From: Primulina eburnea
Lineage: Eukaryota; Streptophyta; Magnoliopsida; Lamiales; Gesneriaceae
NCBI RefSeq assembly: GCF_022965805.1
Contig: NC_133103.1
Location: 48,801,693 to 48,865,692, forward strand
Length of the DNA stretch: 64,000 nucleotides
Direction of reading: 5' to 3'
The position numbers were made by a program, and so were the translations under genes. How positions within the stretch are numbered: the first letter of the stretch is position 1; every line of letters begins with the position of its first letter. The notes under the pieces were generated by a model, which was not told where the DNA came from, did no database searches, and worked only from the letters and a program-made list of their open reading frames with translations. Shown here piece by piece: positions 1 to 10,868 of this stretch.

Positions 1-1611
1 TTGAATCTGAAGTTGAGGCTAGGGTTGATGATGATGGTAGTCCGCTCGTTAGTGAGTTGACTGTGGTTGAACAATTTACGGCGGAAAGTGAGTCATTAGA
101 TGGAGGAGAAGTGCTTCATTTGTCTAATATGGATGTGGGGAGGAGGCAAGGAGCAATTATTGTACATCAATTTCTTGAGGAACAAAATGTTTCATTGGTT
201 CAATTGAATCCAAATGTTCTTGATGATCAATTGAAATTTATTCATGAATTGAGTGAAAAGAAATGTGAAATGGCCGAAAGAGAGAGAACAAAAGAGTGAG
301 ATGGCCATGACAAGAAAAAAAGGTGGAGAAAATGAGATGAAAGAAAAAGAGAGAGAAAAAGAGGCCAAAGAAAAGAAAAAGAAAAATAAATTAAAGGCCC
401 AAATGAGTGAAAAGAGTGAGGTTGAGAGTTGCTTATTCCTACATAAACCATTTCATATACCTTTGTACAAAGTGGTTTATCCATATTGTGATGATATAGC
501 CGATTCAATCCCGAGCATTGTCATTTCTTATTTGCAGGATCTTGGAGTTGTCATGACGAGGAGGCAAATGGGTCTTGTTGAAGGGAGAACCCGATGGGCT
601 GAGCCGCACGAATGCAAGCGCGATCGCAAGGAGGTAATGTTAGTTGCCAACGCAACGACTATGAGGTATGAGCTATTTCTCCCTAGTAATTATGTGAGTT
701 TTAGTTTTTATGGGTTTGATATTAGTGAGGAACCACATGCTTTAAGTTTAGATATTATTGATGGTGATCCTTCACAATTTGTCAAATTGATGAGTCTTTG
801 TTATAACAATGAATTGTATGCATTGTGTTCAAACCTTTGTGATGAGTTAAATGTTTACATGGGTAGTACGCCTAGTGTGTTCTATTTGCATGATTCCTAC
901 TTATTTGATGAAGACTTTGGGAAGAGCATGAATGGATATAAGAATTTCTTTGTTCATGATGAATATAATTTTAAGGAGGTCAAATTCATGTTATGCTCAT
1001 TTTATGAGTTACCCGCTAGTGATGCATATTGTTATGATTTCATTATTGATCAGATGCATGAATTTCTATGTTGGTTATATATGAAGAGGTATGTCGAATG
1101 GTGTTGTGACGAGGGTCTTGCATGTATGAAGATAGCAACTAGGCTAGGGTTTTATGACATGCATGACTTAATTCTTAGTCCTAGTAAGCAATATACTTAC
1201 ATTTGTATGATACTTGCTTTGGTGTTAACTAAGTCTAAGAAGGGGAAGAATTTAATTTTTGTGATACTTAATGATATATTATCATTTGGTGTCAATTATT
1301 ATTTGGTGTGTGGTGAAGTTGAAGAGTTTATAGGAAAGACAACAGTGATGTTGGGATTTCCAGTGCTGAAGGAGAAAGCAAATGATAAAGTCTACAAACT
1401 TGAGCTTAAAGGTAAGCATGTTGATAATATCATCCTTGTTATTACTAACTTGCTTCGTTTTGGTATAGGAGGACAAGATTTGAGGACAAATCTTTTTGAA
1501 GAAGGGGAGTATGATGTGAATCTGGCCGGGCATGACGTGTTAATGGTTGAAAGGAGATTTAAGATGCAGTGTTGCTTCGGATCTTCAAGCTTGATTATGA
1601 TTAATAATTAA
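1..1611 (+). pseudogene. Ty3/gypsy polyprotein remnant with internal rearrangement
   Basis: Two overlapping open stretches (57-299, then 253-1611 in another frame) read as parts of a plant Ty3/gypsy polyprotein. Residues of the second stretch run through a Lys/Glu-rich linker and then a KPFHIPLYK...LPSxVxSxLQ-like segment, which in plant gypsy elements lies between protease and reverse transcriptase. The stretch ends with a DLRTNLFEEGE-like tail, typical of the polyprotein C-terminus. No RT, RNase H or integrase core is visible between them; instead about 280 residues (roughly 660-1430) match nothing I recognise. Both ORF starts are non-ATG, so true starts are unknown, and the first part lies outside the window. 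I infer a deletion/replacement derivative of a gypsy element. The fairly long open frame (about 450 codons) is odd for a dead relic. Confident of a retroelement origin; not of the middle segment. Confidence 0.6.
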
Positions 1612-1689
1612 GTATCAAACATGTTCAACCTTTTGAAGGAGCTACAAAGGAACATTATTCAAGCAATAATTGAGAGGATTTCCGAATAC

Positions 1690-2390
1690 CATTATCTTGC
1701 AAAGAATGACCCAAACCGAGCCTACACGCGGGGTCCATGTCCATCACACTTGAGGAAGAGAAATCCCGAGCCTACACGGACCCGAGCACGGACCTGTACA
1801 CGGGGTCCGTGTCCATTGTTTCCCGGAGAGTATTTTGCCCGAGTATACACGGACCCGTACCCGGAGGAATACACGGGGTCCGTGTCCCATATGTTTTGGC
1901 GAGAAGATTTTTCCTATTTTAGAGTTTTAATTATTTTGGTGACTAGATTTAATATCTTTGAGATTTGTGAATAATATATACTCGAAAATCTATCATTGTA
2001 GACAACTTTGGTTCATTATTCATTGAGTTTTATCATATTGATAGAGTTTTCTCTCAATTTCAAAGTTTGGCTTTGTATACACCTTTGTGTGTTTCTCAAA
2101 TCAAACTTATCAAAGTTTATTACTTTGTGGCGTTTGTCGATTGTTCTTCACTCGGATTGTCAAAGACGAGTTCTTTGAAGTTTCGCTTGAATTTCGATTG
2201 TTATCTCGTTAATATTTGTTGCTAAATTATTGTTAATTTAGAGGTAAATATTACACCCTTACTTGTGTCAAAAAGATCGGGACAACACAACAGTTTCTTT
2301 ATTCCATCGAATCGAGGGCGTGACTCGTATTTTGAGCGCGTTTGCTTTTCGTGTTTGAAGAATCGCATCAGCTAGTTACCTTTTTTTTAA
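1690..2390 (+). repeat. Ty3/gypsy 3' non-coding region and probable LTR end
   Basis: Follows directly on the gypsy polyprotein tail. 1715-1890 carries imperfect repeats of ACACGGACCCG / GGGTCCGTGTCC, which are self-complementary and can fold. 1970-2370 resembles the 3' end of plant gypsy LTRs and leader: T-rich with CTTTGTGTGTTTCTC-like and AAAAAGATCGGGAC-like words. I could not fix LTR boundaries because the partner LTR is outside the window. Confidence 0.45.
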
Positions 2391-2399
2391 TCATGTATA

Positions 2400-2716
2400 C
2401 CTTTTCAAATACAGACGACGTTATTGTCATGTCATCGTATTTATGACTAATCGTATATTTCTTATAGTGCGCATGAATTCTGACATTTTGTTGGAAATCA
2501 TTAACTGGTACTATGGAAAACTTTATCAGATAACCCTTTGCCTTTGATTAATTTCACTATCATTTTGTCTAGGTATCCAGTTGGACTCTAATTAACGTAT
2601 AAAATATTTGCTCATGAATATTCAATTTCTTCTTGAATTCAGTTTAATTCGTCTTTGTAATTATCTATTGGATCAACATCTTTGTTAAATCATCAAAATT
2701 TAAATATTCTAACAAA
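2400..2716 (-). repeat. Truncated LTR fragment, same family as 46914-47967
   Basis: Shares an ordered series of words with the LTR at 47770-47965: CCTTTGCC, TTGGACTCTA, TTGAATTCAGTT, TTGTTAAATCA and AAATATTCTAA. The match is diverged and covers only one end of that LTR, so this is an old truncated copy. On the minus strand the LTR would begin near 2716. Confidence 0.5.
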
Positions 2717-2914
2717 ATCATATACAATAATTCATGTACCGATATATCTATTTATCAATAGTTTTTATATCATAAGACTTTTTACTTATTGCAAATTCTC
2801 TTTATCATTCTTTCCTTTCGAGATCTGAAATGAAGTTTGGACTTGGGTTTTTTTTTAATTAATAATTTAAAAATAAAAAAAATTAAAAGTAATGAAAGGT
2901 GTGGCATTCTGCAG

Positions 2915-3830
2915 TAGGGGTAGGCGCGGGTTGGGTTTTCGGGTACCGACAATTTACTATCCGACACCAACCCGATCATGACGGGTACCCGACTATCGGG
3001 TACCCGAAATGATCTGGTATATCGGGTACCCAAAAAAAATCAATTTTTTTTAAATTTTTTTTGAAATAATATATATATTTTTCACATTTCACAAAAAAAA
3101 TCACGTCAAATACACCTATAAGTCATTACCAAAAATTGTGTGTATAATACAAAAAAAAAAATTTATATACAATATACACACAATTTTTGGTAATGACTTA
3201 TAGGTGTATTTTATTTTTCAATTTTAGAATTTTTTTAGATATTGTATATAAATATTTTTTTTGTATTATACACACAATTTTTGGTAATGACTTATAGGTG
3301 TTCTTGTATGTACGGGACTGGAGGTTTGATTTTAACAATAATTTTTTATTTTTCAATTTTAGAATTTTAGATTTTTAGATATTGTATATAAATATTTTTT
3401 TTGTATTATACACACAATTTTTGGTAATGACTTATATGTGTATTTTTTCGAGTTATGATTAGACATTATCATATTATGTCTACTAAATTAAAAAAGACAC
3501 ATGTATATTTCATATTTCACAAAATATCATGTCATTATATCATTTTATGATTAGTCATTTGTCATTATATCGGCTTATGACTAACCATAAAAAAAAATAT
3601 GTAATTTTTAAATAAACAGACATAGATAAAAAAAAAATTAAAACATTTCGGGTACCCGATACCCAATCTGGGTATCGGTAAAATACCCGAATCCAAACCC
3701 GAAAATTATTTTCGGGTATCGGGTACCCGACGAACCCGGGTTTTTTTAAAAATACCCGACCCGATCGGGTTTTACCCGATCGAAAACCCTATTCGAGTAA
3801 CCGATATTCGAAAATAAATGCCCACCCCTA
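2915..3830. mobile_element. Non-autonomous hAT element I (916 bp)
   Basis: The ends are inverted (TAGGGGTAGGC at the left, GCCCACCCCTA at the right) and are bordered by an exact 8-bp target duplication TTCTGCAG at 2907-2914 and 3831-3838, diagnostic of hAT transposition. Subterminal regions are packed with GGGTACCCGA palindromes. The middle holds copies of a word that includes ACACACAATTTTTGGTAATGACTTATA, first inverted and then repeated with about 100-bp spacing (3110-3440). No transposase coding is present, so movement needed an autonomous relative. Confidence 0.85.
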
Positions 3831-3838
3831 TTCTGCAG

Positions 3839-4189
3839 TACCGCAGTAGTACCGTAAAACTCCTCCACCAATTGCAGCGTCTGCTATCTGCAGCCTTTAT
3901 TATAATTTTTTTTGCTTTAATTTTATTTTTTTTTTCCTTTTACTTACTGTCATTTTTTATTTAAAAAAATAAGATTTGAGGTCATATTATATCAAACATA
4001 CCGAGTTAACTATTTTACAAAACAAAAAATTTTCAAAAAATTCTCTCTCTTTATTTTTTTAAAATTTATATATTTAAATATGTTGATTTAGTTTTCGAAA
4101 AAATTAATAAAAGAATATGTGTCTATTCACTTAAGGTTTTTTTATTACTATTTTTATGATATATGATAGGTTTACCGATTGACAAAAAT
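3839..4189. other. AT-rich spacer, no gene seen
   Basis: Poly(A)/poly(T) runs with no recognisable coding sequence. The Pst-like CTGCAG word at its left edge is the hAT target site. Confidence 0.5.
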
Positions 4190-4353
4190 TCAAATGATAT
4201 ATCTCTCATAGATCAATTTTGTGAAACGATTATTCGACATAATCTAAATTATGAAAAATTATTATTTTTTATATTAAATTATTTTTACTGTAAGTATGAA
4301 TTTTTTTGATTTGTTTTACCGATAAAATACCTATGAGACGAGACGATCTCACT
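4190..4353 (+). mobile_element. GAGACGG foldback MITE, copy A (degenerate)
   Basis: Diverged copy of the roughly 180-bp family defined at 55352-55532. It keeps the order TCTCATAGATC, GTGAAACGAT, a TATTATTTTTTATA core and a terminal GAGACGAGACGATCTCAC. No target duplication recognised. Confidence 0.45.
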
Positions 4354-4493
4354 AAATAACTATTTTTTAAAAATTATTTGTTTTTATATGTTAGTTAACT
4401 CAACATGTTTGATACGTGACTTCAAATCCTATTTTATTAATTAAAAAGTAAATAAAAAACAAAAAGGAAAAAAAAAGAAAAAAATAACACAAA

Positions 4494-4645
4494 AACTTGT
4501 GTGAGACGGTCTCACGGATCGTATTTGTGAGACGAATATCTTACTTGGGTCGTCCATAGAAAAATATTATTTTTTATACTAAGAGTATTATTTTTTATTG
4601 TAAATATGAATAGAATTCATCGGTTTTAAACGAGACTCACTCAAA
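4494..4645 (+). mobile_element. GAGACGG foldback MITE, copy B
   Basis: Contains GTGTGAGACGGTCTCACGGATCG, the TTGGGTCGTCCATAGAAAAATATTA core and the degraded right end CGAGACTCAC. Clear member of the family; the right terminal arm is damaged. Confidence 0.7.
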
Positions 4646-4979
4646 AAAATAAAAGCTGCTTAGTAGTTAGTACGACATTGATGGCGGCGTTTTGCATGCC
4701 ACCACTTGCATTACTTTTAATTTTTTTTAATTTTTAAGTTATTAATAAATAAAAAACCCTTCGGACTTGGGAGCCGTGCAGACGTTCTCTTTCTCTTTCT
4801 TTAAATTATGATTAATTTTGATAGTTGTATTCCATTAATTTGATCTTTTTAGGTTATGCAATTGAATATCATAATCTGTTATACATTTGCTCTTTAGCAA
4901 AATATTATATTTTTTATTTTTATTCATATAAATAAATGTTTTAGTCTTTTATTCAATTTCAAAAGTAAATTGTAAACTC

Positions 4980-4984
<5 letters not shown>

Positions 4985-5034
<50 letters not shown>
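4985..5034. repeat. (TA)n microsatellite
   Basis: About 25 uninterrupted TA units. Confidence 0.95.
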
Positions 5035-5035
<1 letters not shown>

Positions 5036-5207
5036 GAATTTGTTACCCTGAGGTGTGCAGAGTATCATGTGCAACGCCTACGTGACGGTGCATGATTGGT
5101 CAGCAATTTTTTTAAAAAACAAAACAAAAAATTTTGTGTGGTTGTGGGCGTGCCACGTAGACAGACGTCCACAGATGTGTAGGAAAGTGGTGTGCAAGAT
5201 ATCATTG

Positions 5208-5210
<3 letters not shown>

Positions 5211-5278
<68 letters not shown>
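5211..5278. repeat. (TA)n microsatellite
   Basis: About 34 TA units directly abutting the left target duplication of the small element at 5288. The apparent Ile-Tyr repeat protein read through it is an artefact of the dinucleotide run. Confidence 0.95.
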
Positions 5279-5280
<2 letters not shown>

Positions 5281-5287
5281 ACACTAG

Positions 5288-5459
5288 GGATTATTTCATC
5301 CTACCCCTGCAGGCACTGCCTGCAGAGGTACATCCAAGGGCCAGAATTTTTTCTGGCCTAATTTTATTTTTTTTTAATTTTTTTTTTCCCCATGAGGTGG
5401 AATCTCAACCACTCATATGGGGTGTGGGCACTGCCCCCACACCCATAATCGAACTAACC
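5288..5459. mobile_element. Small MITE with 9-bp target duplication (Mutator-like?)
   Basis: A 172-bp segment bordered by exact 9-bp repeats CTACACTAG (5279-5287 and 5460-5468). Inside are a palindromic CTGCAGGCACTGCCTGCAG at the left and TGGGCACTGCCCCCACACCC at the right. Terminal inverted repeats are weak (GGATTA against GGTTAG). A 9-bp duplication is typical of Mutator-like elements, but assignment is tentative. Confidence 0.5.
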
Positions 5460-5526
5460 CTACACTAGACAAGTGGAATTTGAACTCAAGATCACATGCT
5501 CTTGAGTCATTTGATTATCTATTAAG

Positions 5527-6266
5527 TAGAGATGTCAATGGGGCGGATATGAGGTGTGTTTGACTAAACCAAAGACCTTCTCCATGAAAAAAACTTTGAC
5601 CCATTACCCGTCCCACCCTGGTTAAAATTCTTCGGACCCACCCCACCTCGAATACGAAATGGGGTCGGGTAGACCCGTGAGACCCGAACTTTTTTAAAAT
5701 AAAAAAAGTAATATTTCTCTTCACATGACTAAATTATGAAAAAGCCTCTAAATACAAAATTGTGGAAAATTAATTCATGTTTTCGACCACACTTAATAAT
5801 TACAAACAAAGTATTTTCACGACATAAAAAAAGAGTTACTAGCTCTCCAAAAAAATCTTGATGTCCCCAAAAATAAGTCATAACATAATTTAAACAGATT
5901 AATATAAAATCAGCAAGTAGATAATATTTAAGTCTACTAAGATGAAGATCAACTATTCTTCCATTATTGTTAAAAACAGATTCAAATACAACAGTTGACA
6001 TGGTAATATCTAACATCGTTATGGTTGAGGTGAGCTACTAAAAAAATGAAAATTAATAAAACCAAAACCCTAGAATATTTATATCTACATATATGAGGCG
6101 TGTATGAGGTGAGTATTATAGAACCCATGATCCGTCTTATATCCAGACTTGTCTGAAAAATTGGATCCGAGACCCACGTCATGACCCATTTATTATGCCC
6201 AAACCCAGCCCATACACGCGGGTCCATTGAGGATCTGGGTAAAACCCGGAACCATTGACATCCCTA
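5527..6266 (-). mobile_element. hAT element II, internally deleted (740 bp)
   Basis: Inverted ends TAGAGATGTCAATGG and CCATTGACATCCCTA lie inside an exact 8-bp duplication CTATTAAG (5519-5526 and 6267-6274). Subterminal GGGT/ACCC repeats resemble those of elements I and III. Unlike those, it retains a piece of transposase coding sequence on the minus strand, so it is a deletion derivative of an autonomous element rather than a pure MITE. Confidence 0.87.
5729..6016 (-). pseudogene. hAT transposase C-terminal dimerisation fragment
   Basis: The minus-strand frame contains LDITMSTVVFESVF followed by a GGRI/NNGRIVD-like turn and HLSRLK. This matches the pattern of the hAT C-terminal dimerisation domain (PF05699), where a STVxSExxFSxxGR...RSRL motif is the landmark. 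About 45 residues align; the rest of the transposase (BED zinc finger, RNase H-fold DDE core) is absent, and the downstream residues look degenerate. It lies wholly within hAT element II and on the strand expected for that element's gene. Non-functional. Confidence 0.7.
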
Positions 6267-6542
6267 CTATTAAGGTACATATGCAAGATTTTATTTAGTT
6301 TTCAAACTTCTAGATAATGAAATGTTTGAAAATTGTAAGTAGAAGCTGAAAATTATTTAAAATAAACTATTGTAAATATTACCTAAATTGAGTGTTGATT
6401 TTTTTATGTTGTGTATTATCAACCATGGTTAACTTATAATTAATAAACATGCTCTCTCAACCATGGTTAAAAGAAAATTTAGTGTATTTTTAATAATCAT
6501 ACAAATAAAAAACTTTTGCCAAATTTGAATTAAAGTATCACA

Positions 6543-6700
6543 AAAATTCATGTGAGACAGTTTCACTGATCAATTTTGTGAAACGAAGATTTTATTTGAG
6601 TCACTCATGAAAAATATCATTTTTATGTCAAAAGTATTACTTTTTATTGTAAATAAGGACCTGGTTGATCCGTATTACAAATAAAAATCTGGTAAATCGT
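6543..6700 (+). mobile_element. GAGACGG foldback MITE, copy C
   Basis: Contains ATGTGAGACAGTTTCACTGATC, then GTCACTCATGAAAAATATCA and TATTACTTTTTATTGTAAAT, in the same order as the intact copy at 55352. It abuts the left target duplication of hAT element III. Confidence 0.65.
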
Positions 6701-7497
6701 ATTGTAGGTAGACTTGTCAAAATAGGTTAGGCCCGTCGGGCCGGCCCAGCCCACCATAAAAATTGAACGGGTTGGGTTGATAAAATAGCAGCTCGTTTGG
6801 AGGTGGGCCAAATGGGTTGAGCTCGTTTGAGTTGTGGGTCAAGACGGGTCGGGCCCAAACGGGACAGACCATTAAGATAAAATTTTATATTTTTAATTTT
6901 TATATAAAAATTGGAATAAGTTTCATGCTCTCCCATGTCTTAGAACAAATATATTGATAATTTACTCTTATAACAAATATACATAAAAAAAATAAAAAGA
7001 GAGAAATTTACAAATATACATAAAGAAAACAAAAGGGAAGAAATTCCTGTAAATTTTATTCATGAATCTTAAAATAATTATTAAGCATAGCAGTTGTTTG
7101 TGAACCCAAGAGCAGTTTCGTTTGAAATCCGACGAGTTGGAGTGAAATTTTGTGGACCCGACGGAGGTTTGCTAATTATGTGTATTGTTGAATACATAAT
7201 ATTTTTTAAAATTTACAACCGTCTCTTTTCTCGACTTTATGTTCTCTTCATGTCTCAATCTTCATGTTTGATTTAAACACTTTACTTTTTATGGATTATG
7301 TTGTATGCTTTCTTAATTTCTTATTTCAATGTTTTTAAGTATTTTATGAAACTATTTGACTGAAATATATTTTTCTTCTATGTTTACTGCGATACTCTTT
7401 AGAATTTTTTTTTAAAGAAAATAAGCGGGCCGGCCCGCCCAACCCGCGGCCCAAGGTGGGTTGGGTTGGGCTGAGTTGACCATTTAGAGACCCGTCC

Positions 7498-8993
7498 TGT
7501 AGTAGCCCGAATTCCAAATTGGGTAATTAACGGAGTATTGGTGATTAAGAAGGTTTAATGTGTAATTTTGACCGAGTCATGATCGGACGGACCGAAGATG
7601 GTTCGGAAGCACCGAGGAGTTCGTAAGGTCCGAAGTGGGTTCGGTGGATCCGATCATTAGGTGTCAAGAGTTGATCGACACGTGGGAGTTCGGAAGGTCC
7701 GAAGTGGGTTCGGTGGATCCGATCATGAGGTGTCAAGAGCAGCTGGACACGTGCATGTTCGGACGGTCCGAAGTGTATGATCGGAGGATCCGATCATGAG
7801 CTGTCAAGAGCCAATGGACACGTAGCGTTCGGACGTTCCGAAGTGGTGTTCGGAGGATCCGAACATGGCCTATAAATAGTGGTCGGATTTCCTCATTTTG
7901 ACTCGCCAATTCAGAGAATTCCATAGCATTTCAGTCGTTTCTGACAGGTTCTAGTCTTGTTCCGAGATTTGGGCACTAGCGGGGAGCTGCTGGTCTTGTA
8001 GCAGAGCTGTGCTCTAGTTGGGAGCTAGCGGCATCAGCGGGCTAGCGACGGACGAAGGTTTGGAATTTTATCAGTATTTATCTCAGGATTATCTAGTCAA
8101 GTCTGGTAGATAAGTTTAGTGATGGTTTTCACTTGATGAATAGGCTTGGATTAGACCTGTTGTCTGGTGGTTCCAGTGGAATAGGATTACTGTGATAGAG
8201 GTACGAAAGTACTATCCGAGATATCCTGGTTGAGTATACATTCATATATGTGTTGCATGAGTATGTGGTGCCTTGTTATATGTCATATGATGCATGTTAT
8301 TATGTCACGTTTATTACTGCACGTTGCATTTCATATTGAGCCGTATCTCCTTCGAGATAGCCTTTGCTGTTGAGCTATATCTCTTTCGAGATAAGCTATA
8401 TCTTGGGGCCGCTCAGCCCTGTCTTGTGGACGCATGGACACCGAGAGTACACAGTGGCCGACGGGTCGGGAGGGCTTCGGTGGTCCGGGACATTTTAGGT
8501 CCACGTCTGTCTTGTAGTGGATGCAGTGACCCAGAGGTGTACCGCGCGGCACTATCCACTTGGCGCCTCTAGACTGAGCATTGTTGAGATTCTTTTGTGA
8601 TTCCTGTTTCTTGACTACCCCGGTATCATGATCATAGCATGTGCATTTCATATAGGTCTGTATACTCATACTTTTGTACTGGGCGTTCTTATCGCTCACG
8701 TCCTCGGTTTTGTTTATTCTTGGACACCCCATTCCCTCGGGGCAGGCCTCAGGTTGGACAGCTCAGGAGGAGCAGGAGGAGGACGTTGAGTAGCTGGTTG
8801 GTTTAGTTTATCGGTATTGTTTTGATTTCGATTTGGTTGTATTGGATATTTTATTTTGAGTTATTCTAGACTTCGATTGGGTTGTATAATTATAGTTGTC
8901 GACTTTTTCCGCTGTTATCTCTGATTATTGTTTATTAGGTTAATTGCATGCTTAGTTCTCAACTAGTAGGTGATTCTGGAACGGGTCACTACA
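7498..8993 (+). repeat. 5' LTR of the young gypsy element
   Basis: TG...CA ended, 1496 bp. Holds four roughly 69-bp tandem units (7619-7880) of TTCGGANNNTCCGAA-type dyads, each followed by TGTCAAGAG and a GGACACGT(G) word. A TATAAATAG box lies at 7871-7879. The transcript start should lie near 7905. Confidence 0.92.
7581..7880 (+). promoter_or_regulatory. Palindromic dyad array, G-boxes and TATA box of the gypsy LTR
   Basis: Dyads start at 7581, 7619, 7688, 7757 and 7827 with a 69-70 bp spacing from the second onward. CACGTG G-box cores lie at 7679-7684 and 7748-7753. TATAAATAG is at 7871-7879. The same array is repeated in the 3' LTR, with its TATA box at 9699-9707. The arrangement looks like a multimerised enhancer feeding an RNA polymerase II core promoter. 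Confidence 0.7.
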
Positions 8994-8997
8994 TTTA

Positions 8998-9009
8998 TGG
9001 TATCAGAGC
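8998..9009 (+). other. Primer-binding site (initiator tRNA-Met)
   Basis: TGGTATCAGAGC four bases after the 5' LTR end is the usual complement of the 3' end of plant initiator tRNA-Met. Confidence 0.85.
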
Positions 9010-9092
9010 ATGCATACGATTTTGGGATATAGATTTCTGTTTTGGGATTTCCGTTGACCAATTTACTAGTTTCCCTATTCTATGTTGTAGCA

Positions 9093-9212
9093 ATGGCTGA
9101 CCACTTTGGTGACGGGAGTAGTCAGGGGAGTGTAGGTCGTTGGGGTGACCAGGACGATCGTAGACGTCATTCTTTCTGTTTCTACTCCGATGGGTCATTC
9201 GGGGTTAGCTAA
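9093..9212 (+). pseudogene. gag N-terminal stub
   Basis: ATG at 9093 opens a 39-codon frame beginning MADHFGDGSS and ending at TAA 9210-9212. Its position after the PBS and its acidic/arginine-rich start fit the first residues of a gypsy gag, cut off by the internal deletion. Confidence 0.55.
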
Positions 9213-9325
9213 GCGTCTAGTGATGGGTTGTTCCTTAGATTTGGAGGGTAATGATGTTGTTATTTTCGTTTTGTTCATTCTCTTGCCTAGATTTCGAGGA
9301 CGAAATCGTTTTAAGGGGGGGAGAA
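9166..9325 (+). pseudogene. Protease fragment joined to polyprotein tail and polypurine tract
   Basis: In another frame, residues STPMGHSGLAKRLVMGCSLD resemble the gypsy protease region that precedes the GMDWL motif, but the rest of protease, RT, RNase H and integrase is missing. The segment then shows the FEDEIVLRG-type polyprotein end in DNA form (TTTCGAGGACGAAAT, about 9290) and the polypurine tract AAGGGGGGGAGAA at 9313-9325, directly against the 3' LTR. Confidence 0.6.
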
Positions 9326-10821
9326 TGTAGTAGCCCGAATTCCAAATTGGGTAATTAACGGAGTATTGGTGATTAAGAAGGTTTAATGTGTAATTTTGAC
9401 CGAGTCATGATCGGACGGACCGAAGATGGTTCGGAAGCACCGAGGAGTTCGTAAGGTCCGAAGTGGGTTCGGTGGATCCGATCATTAGGTGTCAAGAGTT
9501 GATCGACACGTGGGAGTTCGGAAGGTCCGAAGTGGGTTCGGTGGATCCGATCATGAGGTGTCAAGAGCAGCTGGACACGTGCATGTTCGGACGGTCCGAA
9601 GTGTATGATCGGAGGATCCGATCATGAGCTGTCAAGAGCCAATGGACACGTAGCGTTCGGACGTTCCGAAGTGGTGTTCGGAGGATCCGAACATGGCCTA
9701 TAAATAGTGGTCGGATTTCCTCATTTTGACTCGCCAATTCAGAGAATTCCATAGCATTTCAGTCGTTTCTGACAGGTTCTAGTCTTGTTCCGAGATTTGG
9801 GCACTAGCGGGGAGCTGCTGGTCTTGTAGCAGAGCTGTGCTCTAGTTGGGAGCTAGCGGCATCAGCGGGCTAGCGACGGACGAAGGTTTGGAATTTTATC
9901 AGTATTTATCTCAGGATTATCTAGTCAAGTCTGGTAGATAAGTTTAGTGATGGTTTTCACTTGATGAATAGGCTTGGATTAGACCTGTTGTCTGGTGGTT
10001 CCAGTGGAATAGGATTACTGTGATAGAGGTACGAAAGTACTATCCGAGATATCCTGGTTGAGTATACATTCATATATGTGTTGCATGAGTATGTGGTGCC
10101 TTGTTATATGTCATATGATGCATGTTATTATGTCACGTTTATTACTGCACGTTGCATTTCATATTGAGCCGTATCTCCTTCGAGATAGCCTTTGCTGTTG
10201 AGCTATATCTCTTTCGAGATAAGCTATATCTTGGGGCCGCTCAGCCCTGTCTTGTGGACGCATGGACACCGAGAGTACACAGTGGCCGACGGGTCGGGAG
10301 GGCTTCGGTGGTCCGGGACATTTTAGGTCCACGTCTGTCTTGTAGTGGATGCAGTGACCCAGAGGTGTACCGCGCGGCACTATCCACTTGGCGCCTCTAG
10401 ACTGAGCATTGTTGAGATTCTTTTGTGATTCCTGTTTCTTGACTACCCCGGTATCATGATCATAGCATGTGCATTTCATATAGGTCTGTATACTCATACT
10501 TTTGTACTGGGCGTTCTTATCGCTCACGTCCTCGGTTTTGTTTATTCTTGGACACCCCATTCCCTCGGGGCAGGCCTCAGGTTGGACAGCTCAGGAGGAG
10601 CAGGAGGAGGACGTTGAGTAGCTGGTTGGTTTAGTTTATCGGTATTGTTTTGATTTCGATTTGGTTGTATTGGATATTTTATTTTGAGTTATTCTAGACT
10701 TCGATTGGGTTGTATAATTATAGTTGTCGACTTTTTCCGCTGTTATCTCTGATTATTGTTTATTAGGTTAATTGCATGCTTAGTTCTCAACTAGTAGGTG
10801 ATTCTGGAACGGGTCACTACA
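9326..10821 (+). repeat. 3' LTR of the young gypsy element
   Basis: Same 1496-bp length as the 5' LTR with an offset of 1828 bp, and no mismatch found by eye. Confidence 0.92.
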
Positions 10822-10868
10822 CGTCCCGCCCCGCCCCGCCAACCCGTTTTGACATGTCTAATTGTAGG

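Larger units (their letters stand above)
7498..10821 (+). mobile_element. Young internally deleted Ty3/gypsy retrotransposon (3324 bp)
   Basis: Two 1496-bp LTRs starting TGTAGTAGCCCG and ending GGGTCACTACA, flanked by an exact 5-bp duplication CGTCC (7493-7497 and 10822-10826). The internal region is only 332 bp and has a primer-binding site, a stub of gag, a stub of protease and a polypurine tract. I saw no difference between the LTRs by eye, and all four LTR-borne open frames translate identically, so insertion is recent. The polyprotein tail and PPT style suggest the Tekay/Del group. It cannot encode its own enzymes and must have moved in trans. Confidence 0.93.
6709..10860. mobile_element. 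Non-autonomous hAT element III, split by a gypsy insertion
   Basis: Ends are TAGACTTGTCAAAATAGG and CCCGTTTTGACATGTCTA, bordered by an exact 8-bp duplication ATTGTAGG (6701-6708 and 10861-10868). After removing the gypsy element at 7498-10821 and its duplicated 5 bp, about 823 bp of hAT DNA remains, with GGCCCGGCCC/GGGTTGGG-rich subterminal parts (6725-6870 and 7430-7492). No transposase is seen. Confidence 0.87.

Noticed and set aside
5055..5468. 137-codon frame with an Ile-Tyr repeat
   Set aside because: Produced by the (TA)n microsatellite and running across two element boundaries.
7545..10560. Pairs of identical open frames (7545-7736 with 9373-9564, 8331-8732 with 10159-10560 and others) that look like duplicated genes
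   Set aside because: They lie at the same offset in the two identical LTRs of the gypsy element and match no protein family.
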